Source: Rhodospirillales bacterium 24-66-33
Lineage (GTDB): Bacteria; Pseudomonadota; Alphaproteobacteria; Reyranellales; Reyranellaceae
DNA: 64,000 bases
Assembly: GCA_002281855.1 (NCBI GenBank)
Contig: NCHQ01000002.1
Coordinates: forward strand, 248,001 to 312,000
Reading direction: 5' to 3'
The translations under genes were made by a program, and so were the position numbers. The notes below the pieces were generated by a model. It ran no database searches and had not been told where the DNA came from. It worked only from the letters and a program-made list of their open reading frames with translations. Below are positions 51,500-60,931 of the stretch, piece after piece. The first letter of the stretch is position 1. Each line of letters opens with the position of its first letter.

Positions 51500-52573
51500 T
51501 CAGGTGCCCAGGCGGCCGAGAACGGCCTCGGTCTCGCGCACCATCGCCTTCACCAGTTCGCCGGCCGCCATCTCGCGCGCCAGGGTCGGCGCCTGCCCGC
51601 TCCACAACGGCGTGAAGTCAGTCGAGCCCCTGGCCTCTGCCGGCCCGCGCAGTGGCTGCGTCGCCTCCGCGGTCAAGGGGAAGGCCGGCGCCTCCGCGCT
51701 CATCGGCCCCAGCTCGCTCACGATGCGGTTCACGATGCCGCGCGCGGGGCGGCCCGTGAAAACGTTGGTGAGCGTCGTGCTGTTGTCGTCGGCCTGCTTC
51801 AAGGCAGCCCGATGCAAAGCTCCCGTCTTCGCCTCGGGCGTCAACATGAAGGCCGTCCCGATCTGGGCGCCCGCCGCACCCAGCGCCAGCGCGGCCGCGA
51901 TGCCACGACCGTCGCCGATCCCGCCGGCGGCGATCACCGGCACCTTCACCGCGTCCACGACCTGCGGCACCAGCGCCATCGTCCCGGCCTGACGCGCGAC
52001 GTCGTCCACGAGGAACATGCCGCGATGACCGCCGGCTTCGGCGCCCTGCGCGATGACGGCATCGACACCCTCGGCCTCCAGCCAGCGCGCCTCCTCGGCC
52101 GTCGTCGCCGAGCCGATGACCAGGATGCCGGCCCCCTTGAGGCGCTGCATCAGGGACCTGTCGGGCAGGCCAAAGTGGAAGCTGGCGACCCTCGGCTTGA
52201 ATTCCAGCACCAGGTCGCAGGCCGCTGCGTCGAAGGCGGCCCGCGACGGACCCTTGGTCCCCGCCGCCACGCCCAGCTCTTCGTAGTAGCCCGCGAGCTT
52301 CTTGCGCCAGGCCGCGTCGCGCGCCGCGTCCACCGTCGGCGGCTTGTGCACGAAGAAGTTCACGTTGAACGGCCGGGACGTTGCCTGCTTCACCATCTGG
52401 AATTCCTGACGCAGGCCGTCGAGGGTGAGCATCGCGCCGGCAATGGATCCCAACGCACCGGCTTCGGACGTCGCGATCGCCATCTGCGGCGACGTCACGC
52501 CGGCCATCGGCGCCTGGAGGATGGGATGATCGATCCCGAAGAGATCGAGAAGGCGGCGGTCCTGCCATTTCAT
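51500..52573 (-). CDS. Nitronate monooxygenase / 2-nitropropane dioxygenase family
   Basis: 357 residues, TIM-barrel FMN protein. Family motifs include HPILQAPMAGVTSPQMA at the start, AIVSFHFGLP-type sequence (here VASFHFGLP), GAEAGGHRG, and IAAGGIGDGRGIAAALALGA. It oxidises nitroalkanes/nitronates with FMN. A strong AGGAGA precedes the ATG at 52573. It is divergent from a LysR gene. Confidence 0.9.
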   Translation of the reverse strand: MKWQDRRLLDLFGIDHPILQAPMAGVTSPQMAIATSEAGALGSIAGAMLTLDGLRQEFQMVKQATSRPFNVNFFVHKPPTVDAARDAAWRKKLAGYYEELGVAAGTKGPSRAAFDAAACDLVLEFKPRVASFHFGLPDRSLMQRLKGAGILVIGSATTAEEARWLEAEGVDAVIAQGAEAGGHRGMFLVDDVARQAGTMALVPQVVDAVKVPVIAAGGIGDGRGIAAALALGAAGAQIGTAFMLTPEAKTGALHRAALKQADDNSTTLTNVFTGRPARGIVNRIVSELGPMSAEAPAFPLTAEATQPLRGPAEARGSTDFTPLWSGQAPTLAREMAAGELVKAMVRETEAVLGRLGT

Positions 52574-52640
52574 TGCTGTTCTCCTTGTTGCACCTGCAGT
52601 CTAGGCCATGCGCCGCCATGCCAATCAGCGAATTATACCA

Positions 52641-52656
52641 ATCAGAGTCATCTGAT
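52641..52656. promoter_or_regulatory. Inverted repeat upstream of the second LysR gene
   Basis: ATCAGA-gtca-TCTGAT is a perfect 6-4-6 inverted repeat between the divergent nitronate monooxygenase and LysR genes, 11 bases before the LysR ATG. A related ATATTCTGATGATAT sequence follows. A LysR or other regulator binding here would control one or both genes. Confidence 0.5.
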
Positions 52657-52667
52657 ATTCTGATGAT

Positions 52668-53540
52668 ATGGATGCCAAGGACCTCGCCACCTTCGAAGCC
52701 GTCGCACGCCTGGGCGGCATGGGCCGTGCCGCGCGCGAACTCAACACCGTGCAATCCAACGTGACGCAGCGCGTGCGACGCCTCGAAGAGGCGCTGGGCG
52801 TTTCCCTGTTCGAACGCAGCCGGACCGGCGCGCGCCTGACGCCAGCCGGCGAACGGCTGATGCCCTATGCCACGCGGGTCGATGCGCTGCTCGACGAGGC
52901 CGGCCGCGCCGCACGCGACGATGGCGCACCCCGCGGCACACTCACGATCGGCTCGCTGGAGACGACGGCGGCGCTGCGGCTCTCGCCCCTGCTCGCGTCC
53001 TATGTGCACGCTCATCCCGGCGTCGACTTCGTGCTGCGAACCGGCACGACGGCGGAAATGGTCGAGCGCGTACTGGGCCGCGAGCTGGAAGGTGCTTTCG
53101 TCTGCGGCCCGGTCGTGCATCCGCAACTCGTCGCTGGCCCGGCTTTCACCGAGGAGCTGGCCCTGCTCAGCGCCCCGACGGAAAAGACGCTGGCGGCGGC
53201 GCTGCGGCGGCCCGACCTGCGCCTCGTCATCCTGCGCGCCGGCTGCTCCTATCGCCAGCGGCTGGAGGAACTGCTGGCCCGGCGCGGCGTGGTCGGTCTG
53301 CGGCGGTTGGAGTTCGGCACGCTGGAGGCGATCCTGGGCGCCGTTGCCGCCGGCCTTGGCATCACGCTGATGCCTCGCGCCCTGATCGGGCCGGCATGGC
53401 GGGGCGGGCAGATCCGGGCGCACCGGCTGCCCGCGGCAGAAGCGCAGGTGCAGACCGTTTTCGTGCGCCGGCGCGACATGCTCCCCTCCAGCGCCCTCCT
53501 CGCCTTCCAGAAACACGTGACAAAGGGGCAAACGAAATGA
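52668..53540 (+). CDS. LysR family transcriptional regulator
   Basis: 290 residues with the N-terminal HTH (LGGMGRAARELNTVQSNVTQRVRRLEEAL spans the recognition helix) and a PBP2 effector domain. It is divergent from the nitronate monooxygenase gene, its likely target. It also leads the operon with a VOC protein and an amidase; its TGA overlaps the VOC ATG (ATGA). Confidence 0.9.
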   Translation: MDAKDLATFEAVARLGGMGRAARELNTVQSNVTQRVRRLEEALGVSLFERSRTGARLTPAGERLMPYATRVDALLDEAGRAARDDGAPRGTLTIGSLETTAALRLSPLLASYVHAHPGVDFVLRTGTTAEMVERVLGRELEGAFVCGPVVHPQLVAGPAFTEELALLSAPTEKTLAAALRRPDLRLVILRAGCSYRQRLEELLARRGVVGLRRLEFGTLEAILGAVAAGLGITLMPRALIGPAWRGGQIRAHRLPAAEAQVQTVFVRRRDMLPSSALLAFQKHVTKGQTK

Positions 53541-53899
53541 TGCGCGGCAGCACCACGATCTTCACCGTCAAGGACGTGGCCGCGAGCCTGGCCTATTACC
53601 GCGAGTGTGTCGGCTTCGATGTCGCCTTCGAATACGGCACGCCGACCGCCTATGTCGGCCTGTGCTCCGGTGAAGTAGCACTGCACCTGATCGCCGCGGC
53701 GCGGGCCCCGCGCCCGCCCGGCCATGGCGCCGTCAGCATTTACGTCGACGACGTCGATACGCTGCACGCCGATCTCGTGAAAAGCGGCGCGAAGATCCTC
53801 AATGCGCCGAAGGACCAGGATTACGGGCTGCGCGACTTCGCCATTGCGGATATCGACGGCAACATGATCTTCTTCGCCATGGAACTGGGTAAGAGTTGA
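53537..53899 (+). CDS. VOC/glyoxalase-superfamily protein
   Basis: 120 residues. A single VOC module with FTVKDVAASLAYYRECVGF, HGAVSIYVDDVD and FAIADIDGNMIFFAME. Conserved metal-ligand positions are not obvious. It may be a bleomycin-resistance-type binding protein or an isomerase/dioxygenase. Translationally coupled to LysR and 11 bases before the amidase gene. Confidence 0.85.
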   Translation: MMRGSTTIFTVKDVAASLAYYRECVGFDVAFEYGTPTAYVGLCSGEVALHLIAAARAPRPPGHGAVSIYVDDVDTLHADLVKSGAKILNAPKDQDYGLRDFAIADIDGNMIFFAMELGKS

Positions 53900-53910
53900 G
53901 CGAGGGTATC

Positions 53911-55317
53911 ATGGAGCTTTGGCAGTACGACGCGACCGATCTGGCGCGTTTGATCCGCACGGGACAGGCCTCGGCACGGGAGGCGGTCGATTCCGTCCTC
54001 GGACGCCTGCATAAGGTAAACCCCGCCATCAACGCCGTGGTCCGCGTGCTGGAGAGCGAAGCCCGCGCCGAGGCCGAGACGGCCGACGCCGCCCGCGCCC
54101 GCGGCCATGCCCTGCCGCCGCTGCACGGCGTTCCGGTCACCACCAAGATCAACGTCGACCAGGCGGGCCTGCCGACCGACAACGGCGTCATCCCGCTGAA
54201 GGACCTGATCGCGCAGGAAGACAGCCCGGTCGTGGCCAACCTCAAGCATGCCGGGGCGATCATCGTCGGCCGCACCAATGCGCCGGCTTTCTCGATGCGC
54301 ATCTTCTCCGACAATGCCCTGCACGGCCGAACGCTCAATCCGCGCGATCCCAGCGTGACGCCGGGCGGCTCGAGCGGCGGCGCGGGTGCGGCGACGGCGA
54401 CAGGCATCGGCGCCATCGCCCATGGCAATGATATCGGCGGCTCGGTGCGCATCCCGGCCTACTGCAACGGCGTGGTCGGCCTGCGCACGGGCTTCGCCCG
54501 CATCCCCGCCTTCAACCCGACCGGCGTCGCCTCGGGCCGACCGATCGGAGCCATCCTGATGGCGACCCAGGGTCCTCATACGCGCACGGTGCGGGACGCC
54601 CGGCTCGCGCTCGAAGCGATGGCCCGCGGCGACCGGCGCGACTGGCGCTGGAACGACGTGCCGATGCGTGGCCCGGCGCCCGCACGCCCCATCAAGGTTG
54701 CGATCGTACCCGAAGTGCCGGGCGGCAAGAGCCATCCCGCCCAGGTCGAGGCCGTGCGCCTGGCGGGCAAGCATCTCCGCGGCGCCGGCTACGTCGTCGA
54801 GGAGGTACTGCCGCCGGACATCGAGCGCGCCGTCGAGCTGTGGCACCAGATCTGCGTCACCGACGTGTTCGGCGGCCTGTGGCCCGCCATGCAGAAGATG
54901 GGCGATCCCGACGGCATCGCCGCCATGCAGGCCTGGCTGTCGATCCACAAGCCGGTCGATCTCGCGACCTATGTTGCGGCGCTGACGGAGCGCGAGGCGT
55001 TGGCCTACCGCTGGATGACTTTCTTCCAGCAGTGGCCGCTGGTCATCTTCCCGACCCTGTGCGACCTGCCGCCCAAGCAGGTGGCCGACATCACGCCCGA
55101 CGGGCAGCGCGAAGTTCTGGAGTCGATGCGCTCTGCCCTGATCGCGCCGCTGCTCGGCCTGCCGGGCCTCGCGGTGCCGGTCGGCAGCCACGGCAAGCTG
55201 CGGACCGGCGTCCAGATCATGGCGATGCGCAACCGCGAGGATCTCTGCCTCGATGCCGGAGAGGTCATCGAGGCCTGCGAAGGGATCGTGACACCGATCG
55301 ATCCCGTCGGCGCCTGA
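53911..55317 (+). CDS. Amidase (amidase-signature family)
   Basis: 468 residues from the ATG at 53911, chosen over an in-frame TTG at 53896 because GAGG lies at a workable distance. It has Lys79 (VTTKIN), GGSSGGAG and NDIGGSVRIPA for the Ser-Ser-Lys triad. It hydrolyses an amide or carbamate of unknown structure. It is only distantly similar to the amidase at 35467. It is last in the LysR-VOC-amidase operon. Confidence 0.9.
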   Translation: MELWQYDATDLARLIRTGQASAREAVDSVLGRLHKVNPAINAVVRVLESEARAEAETADAARARGHALPPLHGVPVTTKINVDQAGLPTDNGVIPLKDLIAQEDSPVVANLKHAGAIIVGRTNAPAFSMRIFSDNALHGRTLNPRDPSVTPGGSSGGAGAATATGIGAIAHGNDIGGSVRIPAYCNGVVGLRTGFARIPAFNPTGVASGRPIGAILMATQGPHTRTVRDARLALEAMARGDRRDWRWNDVPMRGPAPARPIKVAIVPEVPGGKSHPAQVEAVRLAGKHLRGAGYVVEEVLPPDIERAVELWHQICVTDVFGGLWPAMQKMGDPDGIAAMQAWLSIHKPVDLATYVAALTEREALAYRWMTFFQQWPLVIFPTLCDLPPKQVADITPDGQREVLESMRSALIAPLLGLPGLAVPVGSHGKLRTGVQIMAMRNREDLCLDAGEVIEACEGIVTPIDPVGA

Positions 55318-55356
55318 CGTCGCCGGCTTGACGAGCCTGCGGAGGATGCAGGTCTG

Positions 55357-55380
55357 GCCGCCGTCGCCCGGCACGGCGGC
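55357..55380 (+). terminator. Hairpin after the amidase gene
   Basis: GCCGCCGT and ACGGCGGC form an 8-bp stem with an 8-base loop, about 40 bases past the amidase stop. No T-run follows. It may terminate the LysR-VOC-amidase transcript or lie in the leader of the MetE-like gene. No riboswitch consensus was seen in the remaining leader. Confidence 0.4.
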
Positions 55381-55463
55381 GCGGCCGGACCGCGAGGCAT
55401 CCGAAACATGGACAGGGACCTGACCGGTCCGCAGACTGCCGCGCAATCATCGCTTCGCGAGAA

Positions 55464-56507
55464 ATGGATTTCACAATGGGCGAAACGCTCCTCCAGACAA
55501 CCGTCGTCGGCTCCTACCCGCAACCGGACTGGCTGGTCGACCGCCAGCTGCTGAGCAAGGGCGTGCCGCGCACTCGTGCGAAAGACATGTGGCGCGTCCC
55601 CGAACCCTGGCTCGAACAGGCGCAGGACGACGCGACCCTGCTCGCCATCCGCGACATGGAGCGCGCCGGGATCGACGTCATCACCGATGGCGAGATGCGC
55701 CGCGAGAGCTACTCCAACCGCTTCGCGACGGCACTGGAGGGCATCGACGACGAGAACCCTGCGGAGATCGTGAATCGCAGCGGCAATCGCACACCCGTGC
55801 CCCGGATCGTGGGCAAAATCCGGCGGACCGGGCCGGTCGAGTTGCGCGACATGCAGTTCCTGCGGGCCAATACCGAGCGGCTGGCCAAGATCACCCTGCC
55901 CGGCCCCTTCACCATGGGCCAGCAGGTGAAGGACGAATACTACAAGGATGCCGAGGCGATGTGCATGGACTACGCCGCCGCGGTCAACGAAGAGGCGCGC
56001 GAACTGGTGAAGGCCGGCGCCGACGTGATCCAGCTCGACGAGCCCTGGCTGCGCAACAATCCCGAGGAAGCCAAGCGCTATGCGGTGAAGGCGATCAACC
56101 GGGCGCTGGAGGGCATCACCGTGCCGACGGTCATCCACCTCTGCTTCGGTTATGCCGCCGTGGTGACCGGCCTGAAGCCGACCGGCTATTCGTTCCTGCC
56201 GCAACTCTCCGACACGATCGCCCAGCAGATCTCGATCGAATCGGCGCAGCCCAAGCTGGACCTCGGCGTGCTGAAGGACCTGGCGCCGAAGAAGGTGATG
56301 CTGGGCGTGATCGACCTCAGCGATCCCGCGGTCGAGACGCCGGAGACGGTCGCCGGGCGCATCCGCGCCGGCCTGAAGCATGTCGGCCCGGACAAGCTCC
56401 TGCCCGCGCCCGATTGCGGCATGAAATACCTGCCGCGCGCCACCGCGTTCGGAAAGCTCAAGGCCCTGAGCGAGGGCGCCGCGATCGTGCGCCGCGAACT
56501 CGCTTAG
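55464..56507 (+). CDS. MetE-like cobalamin-independent methionine synthase C-terminal family protein
   Basis: 347 residues from the ATG at 55464; a second ATG at 55476 is equally likely. Only the C-terminal catalytic barrel of MetE is present, with VGSYPQP at the start, ITDGEMRRESY, VIQLDEPWL, and zinc ligands in HLCFGY and PDCGMKYLPR. Such short MetE paralogues are common in proteobacteria and may use other methyl donors or acceptors. The MITE copy B begins exactly at its TAG stop. Confidence 0.85.
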   Translation: MDFTMGETLLQTTVVGSYPQPDWLVDRQLLSKGVPRTRAKDMWRVPEPWLEQAQDDATLLAIRDMERAGIDVITDGEMRRESYSNRFATALEGIDDENPAEIVNRSGNRTPVPRIVGKIRRTGPVELRDMQFLRANTERLAKITLPGPFTMGQQVKDEYYKDAEAMCMDYAAAVNEEARELVKAGADVIQLDEPWLRNNPEEAKRYAVKAINRALEGITVPTVIHLCFGYAAVVTGLKPTGYSFLPQLSDTIAQQISIESAQPKLDLGVLKDLAPKKVMLGVIDLSDPAVETPETVAGRIRAGLKHVGPDKLLPAPDCGMKYLPRATAFGKLKALSEGAAIVRRELA

Positions 56508-56669
56508 CAGGCTGTTGAAATAGGCCTTCCAGAAGCGCCAGCGAGCAATATTCTTGCGCGAACGCTCACCATCGCACAGGATTCAGCGGCTGCGACATTC
56601 GCTTCATTTGTTTCGTTTATTTCGTTTGTTTCGTTTATTCGCCGTGACTCCGACTTCTTCAACGGCCGG
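56508..56669 (+). repeat. MITE-like element, copy B
   Basis: 162 bases bounded by CAGGCTGTTGAA and inverted CCGGCCGTTGAA. The direct repeat TTAG flanks both sides (56504-56507 and 56670-56673), a possible target-site duplication; the left one supplies the TAG stop of the MetE-like gene. The internal TTTCGTTTA/G tandem repeat (56603-56640, about four units) is shared with copy A at 21440. No coding capacity is evident. Confidence 0.75.
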
Positions 56670-56686
56670 TTAGACTATCCCGCGCC

Positions 56687-57868
56687 TCAGAACGGCAGGC
56701 CGACGTAGTTCTCGGCGAACACCGTCTGGCCGGCCGGCGAGGACAGAAGGTAATCGATTTCGGCCCGCTGCATCTGCTCGGCGAAGCTCCCGTCGGGATG
56801 AACCTTGTGCATCAGCAAGGTCAGCCACCACGAGAAGCGCTCGGCCTTCCACACGCGCGCCGAAGCCTGTTCGCTGTAGGCGCCGAGCAGGGTGCTGTCG
56901 TTCCGGGCGTAGTGCGAGACAAGCGCCCGCGACAGATAGTGGACGTCGGAGGCTGCCAGATTGAGGCCCTTCGCGCCGGTCGGCGGCACGATGTGGGCTG
57001 CGTCGCCGGCGAGGAACAACCGGCCGTGTCGCATCGGCAAGCAGACGAAGCTGTGCAGACCCGTGATGCTCTTTTCGAGTGCGGGCCCCGTCGTGACGCG
57101 CGGCGCGACGTCGGGGCCGAGGCGCCGCTTGAGCTCATCCCACAGCCTGTCGTCGGGCCAGTCCTCCAGCTTCTCGTGCCGGTCGCACTGGATATAATAG
57201 CGACTGCGCGTATGGGAACGCATCGAGGCCAGCGCGAAGCCGCGCGGATGGCTGGCGTAGATCAGCTCCTCCGAGCACGGCGGTACGTCGGCCAGGATAC
57301 CGAGCCAGCCGAACGGGTAATCCTGCTCATAGATGCGGAGTCTCGATGCAGGCAGGGAGGAACGGCTCGCGCCCCGGAAGCCATCGCAGCCGGCAATGAA
57401 ATCGCAGGCCAGTTCGTGATCGACGCCGCCGGCCCGGTAGGTCAGCCGCGGCCGGTCCATCTCGAAGTCATGCAAGGCGACGTCCGACGCCTCCCAGACG
57501 ATCGGCCCATCGCCGGCCAGGCGGGCCGCGATCAGGTCCTGCACCACCTCGCTCTGGCCGTAGACCGTGATGGTCTTATCCGTCAGCCCGGCCAGGTCGA
57601 TGCGGAAGCGCCCGCCGTCCAGTCCGAGTTCGACCCCCTCGTGGACCAGACCCTCGCGGTGCAGGCGCTCCGCGACGCCTGCCTCCTCCAGAAGCTTGAC
57701 GGTGCCGTGTTCGAGAACGCCGGCACGGATGCGGGCCTCGACGTACGCACGCGACCTGTCCTCGAGGATGACACTCTCGATTCCGTTCAATTTCAGCAGG
57801 CGCGCCAGCAGCAATCCTGCCGGTCCGGCGCCGATTATCCCCACTTGTGTGCGCTGCTGACGTGCCAT
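56687..57868 (-). CDS. pobA: 4-hydroxybenzoate 3-monooxygenase
   Basis: 393 residues from the ATG at 57868, chosen because AGAGG stands seven bases before it. FAD motifs: GIIGAGPAGLLLARLL at 8-23 and the LAGDAAHIVPPTGAKGLN segment near 285. RIRAGVLEHGTV near 47-58, AQ-like YGQSEVVQDLI and the C-terminal region match PobA. It hydroxylates 4-hydroxybenzoate to protocatechuate with NADPH. No pobR or protocatechuate genes are adjacent. Confidence 0.9.
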   Translation of the reverse strand: MARQQRTQVGIIGAGPAGLLLARLLKLNGIESVILEDRSRAYVEARIRAGVLEHGTVKLLEEAGVAERLHREGLVHEGVELGLDGGRFRIDLAGLTDKTITVYGQSEVVQDLIAARLAGDGPIVWEASDVALHDFEMDRPRLTYRAGGVDHELACDFIAGCDGFRGASRSSLPASRLRIYEQDYPFGWLGILADVPPCSEELIYASHPRGFALASMRSHTRSRYYIQCDRHEKLEDWPDDRLWDELKRRLGPDVAPRVTTGPALEKSITGLHSFVCLPMRHGRLFLAGDAAHIVPPTGAKGLNLAASDVHYLSRALVSHYARNDSTLLGAYSEQASARVWKAERFSWWLTLLMHKVHPDGSFAEQMQRAEIDYLLSSPAGQTVFAENYVGLPF

Positions 57869-57940
57869 TCCCATCCTCTTTCCCCGGGACCAGAATGGGG
57901 CATCCGGTCTGCCAAGAGAAGCCGGCCTGTCCTTCACCGC

Positions 57941-60106
57941 TTACGACCGGGCACCCGACTTGCAGGCGAGTATGCCGTACTCGCGCCGGCCTGCGATCGG
58001 CTCGATCACCATGGCCTGGGGCGGCTTGACCGAGCGCATCCAGGCATCGACCAGCTCCCGGTTCGAGTCGGCGTTGAAGAAGAGGCAACCGCTGCGGGTG
58101 CTGGCGACCTTGGCGATCCAGGCCTCCTGCTCCGACCGTAGCCAGAGGCTGTTCTTCGGCGAGGTGATACCGGAGAGCGAGCGCAGCCCGCCGAGGAAAT
58201 AGGCCGTGTCAGGATGGGCGACGAGGTCGTCGAACCTGTAGGATCCCAGCTCGACGGGCCGGCCCTCGAGACGGTCGCGCAGCAGGACGAAGAACTCCTC
58301 GGCCTCCGCGAAATCCGGATGGTTGCGAAAGACTGCCTGCACCCTCGGAAGCGGCGAATAGAGCCCCGCGAGGTCGGAGACGTCACTCCGATGGCTGCGA
58401 AGCTCATCATAGAGATCGAGCACGGCCGCGGAATCGTGCCAGACGCCGCCGAGGCCGGCCACCCTGCGCTCGACCTCGCCCGCCCCCGAAATCACCCCTT
58501 CGGCAATGACGGCCAGCGACACGACCAGCAGCACGGCCCGCGCCTTGCCGGGTGCAAGGCAACGCCAGACGAAGACCGGCAGCATCAGCAGGAACAGGCC
58601 CAGAAGGAACGACGGTCCCGCCAGATGCGACGTGTCGGAACGCAGCAGCGAGAATACGTGCAGCACGAAAGCGCCGACCGCCACGCCCGCAAACCTCGCG
58701 CAGAATGCCCGCGCCGGTTCGTCCGCCGTTTTCCATCGCCGCCCAAGGAACGCAGCCAGCAGGCTCAGGGAAATCAGAAACAGCGCGACCAGGGCGTAGG
58801 TGAGGATGAGTTCCCGGAACTCGCCGGATGCCGCCAGATCGGTCTCCAGCCGCCCGTCGACAATGTTCCAGCCGAGCTTCAGTCCGAGATTGTCCGACCA
58901 TATCGAATTGGACACGCCGGCCATCACCAGGCTCGACTTGGCATTGGCCAGTGCCACCACTTCGATGAGATGCGACGGCCCCATGAAGAACGAAACCAAC
59001 GCCGCGAAGGTCATGGCGCCCGCAAGAAGGAACAGCCCCGCGAAGTGCGCGAGCCGCTTCGGGGACCGTCCCGAGGCGGGCGCGAAGAGAGCGAGCGAGA
59101 AGATCAGGACGAGCAGGCCGCCGCTCAGGTTCTCCTGGCTGAGGAACCCGCCTGCCCCCCAGAGCATTCCTGCCAGCACCACCGTCCGCCAGCCGCGCCA
59201 GCCGGCACCCGCCCCCAAGAGCAGCCAGGCCAGCCACAGCGCGAGGATCGGAACGACCAGCCATCGGGTGAGCACCGCCCACCCCGCGAGATCGATCCGC
59301 TCCACGGGACTAGGCCAGAGGACCCAGCCGACGAGTCCGGCGACCGCCCAGCCGAATCCCAGGAACTGCTGAACGGCAACGAAGAAGACGATGATGCAAA
59401 CGGCGTTGAGCAGGAGGTTGGCGGCGAGGAAGCCGTGGTTGCTGAAATGCACGAAGTCCGTGAGCGCGCCGAGCAGCAGCTGGTTTCCCGGTCCGTACTG
59501 GGTCTGCGCCTCGAGGTAAGGGATTGCGCCCAGCCTGATCTGTTGCAGCGCGCTCAGGTGAACGTGTGCATGGAGGTCGTAGAACTTCGCCAGCCCTTCA
59601 CCGCCGCCGACCCCGCCGCCGAGCAGGGCCGGGAGGCCGAGCCAGCAATAGGTCAGCAGCGCAATGCCGAGCGCGCCGAGGAGCCGCGCGGGCCATCTCT
59701 GCGCGGTCACGACCACCGAAGGATGCGCGAGCGATCGCGGCCCCTGGACGAAGGCGACCCAGAGCCAGTGGAAGGCGATGAAGGCGGCAATGCCGAGATA
59801 GCCGAAGATCAGCGGACGCTTGTCCATCCGGCCCCAGTCGATGACTTCGTCCTGCGGCGAGATCGCGCCTGAGGGCGCCAGCGCCAGATAGCAGTATCCA
59901 CCAACGGCCCCGAGCAAACCCACGGCATAGACCAGTGCTGCGCGCCCTTCCCCGTGCTGCCTCGTCATCCAACGGACCAGCGCCAGCGTCACCGCCGCCG
60001 TCGCAAGACCCGCGACCAGAAAGGCAAGCCTCGTCTCCAGGACGGCGACCTCGACCAGCATCAGTGCCGCCGCGACGAGGCAGATGAGCCCCTGCAGCCG
60101 CGTCAT
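57941..60106 (-). CDS. Large polytopic membrane protein, GT-C glycosyltransferase-like
   Basis: 721 residues with about 12-13 hydrophobic helices in the first ~520 and a soluble ~200-residue C-terminal domain. The segment KFYDLHAHVHLSALQQI...PYLEAQTQYGPGNQLLL resembles the loop after helix 1 of GT-C proteins that transfer sugars from polyprenyl carriers. It overlaps the stop of a methyltransferase upstream gene (ATGA) and is followed by pobA. Substrate unknown. Confidence 0.65.
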   Translation of the reverse strand: MTRLQGLICLVAAALMLVEVAVLETRLAFLVAGLATAAVTLALVRWMTRQHGEGRAALVYAVGLLGAVGGYCYLALAPSGAISPQDEVIDWGRMDKRPLIFGYLGIAAFIAFHWLWVAFVQGPRSLAHPSVVVTAQRWPARLLGALGIALLTYCWLGLPALLGGGVGGGEGLAKFYDLHAHVHLSALQQIRLGAIPYLEAQTQYGPGNQLLLGALTDFVHFSNHGFLAANLLLNAVCIIVFFVAVQQFLGFGWAVAGLVGWVLWPSPVERIDLAGWAVLTRWLVVPILALWLAWLLLGAGAGWRGWRTVVLAGMLWGAGGFLSQENLSGGLLVLIFSLALFAPASGRSPKRLAHFAGLFLLAGAMTFAALVSFFMGPSHLIEVVALANAKSSLVMAGVSNSIWSDNLGLKLGWNIVDGRLETDLAASGEFRELILTYALVALFLISLSLLAAFLGRRWKTADEPARAFCARFAGVAVGAFVLHVFSLLRSDTSHLAGPSFLLGLFLLMLPVFVWRCLAPGKARAVLLVVSLAVIAEGVISGAGEVERRVAGLGGVWHDSAAVLDLYDELRSHRSDVSDLAGLYSPLPRVQAVFRNHPDFAEAEEFFVLLRDRLEGRPVELGSYRFDDLVAHPDTAYFLGGLRSLSGITSPKNSLWLRSEQEAWIAKVASTRSGCLFFNADSNRELVDAWMRSVKPPQAMVIEPIAGRREYGILACKSGARS

Positions 60107-60819
60107 GGCCGGGCCGTGGCCAGCAGGAGGTTTCCGGCGCCGAGGTGCTTCGCGCGCAGTTCCAGTGCATGCAGGACATTGGCCGCCGCGAGGCCGAAGA
60201 CCGCGGCGAACGGCGCCAGGCCGACCGCGGTCCTGACCGAGACGTCACGATAGCCCGCGGCAGCGAGATGCTCGCCCAGCAGGCTTCGGCGGTATTTGTT
60301 GATGTGTTGCTCGACGTAGTTCACCGGCGACGCCGCGTTGACGCCCAGTTCGATCAGCGGCCAGAGCGACCGGTAGTTGGGCGTGGTGACGACGAGGAGG
60401 CCGCCGGGCGCCAACAGTGCGCGCGCTTCGGAGAGCAGCCGGATCGCCGCATCCGGCGTCAGGTGTTCGATGAGTTCCACCATCGTCACAGCATCGTAGC
60501 GCTCGCCGGTTTCGGAGAGGCTGACCAGCGGCCGCGTGGAGAAGCGATGCGTTGCACTTCCGTAGGTGCGGGTCGCGTAGTCGATCTGGGCCGGGCTGAT
60601 GTCGAAGCCGAGCGCTTCGATGCCGGCCAAATAGTTGCCGATGAAGGTGCCTGGGCCGCAGCCGATGTCGAGAACGCGCCTGGCAGGGCCGAGCTCTGCC
60701 GCGACGGTCCGGAACTTCAGGTCGTGCCAGCAGAAGCGTATGCCGGCCCTTTGCCGATACACCGTGTCGTAGAAGCCTGCCGGGATTTCCTTCTCATAGT
60801 CGTAGACGGAGTCTTCCAT
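60103..60819 (-). CDS. Class I SAM-dependent methyltransferase
   Basis: 238 residues. The SAM-binding motif I is VLDIGCGPGTF (~49-59), followed by GFDISPAQI, TMVELIEHL and APGGLLVVTTPNY. The class includes UbiG- and lipid/sugar-type methyltransferases. The stop overlaps the start of the GT-C-like gene by four bases, so both likely act on the same cell-surface glycan or lipid. Confidence 0.9.
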   Translation of the reverse strand: MEDSVYDYEKEIPAGFYDTVYRQRAGIRFCWHDLKFRTVAAELGPARRVLDIGCGPGTFIGNYLAGIEALGFDISPAQIDYATRTYGSATHRFSTRPLVSLSETGERYDAVTMVELIEHLTPDAAIRLLSEARALLAPGGLLVVTTPNYRSLWPLIELGVNAASPVNYVEQHINKYRRSLLGEHLAAAGYRDVSVRTAVGLAPFAAVFGLAAANVLHALELRAKHLGAGNLLLATARP

Positions 60820-60931
60820 CGCGGCTCGTCAGGCTCTCCCGGCCTCGCATACAGACGGGCCGCAGGATCATCGATCCCGCCAGACCGTCGGGAACGTCTT
60901 GGACCGTGGCAGATGACGTGGCAAGAGCCCG

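Noticed and set aside
53896..53911. TTG start for the second amidase gene
   Set aside because: The ATG at 53911 has a better ribosome-binding site and fits the family start; the TTG would add only five residues.
55318..55463. A SAM or cobalamin riboswitch upstream of the MetE-like gene
   Set aside because: The leader contains a GC-rich hairpin, but I could not see the conserved core of any met or B12 riboswitch.
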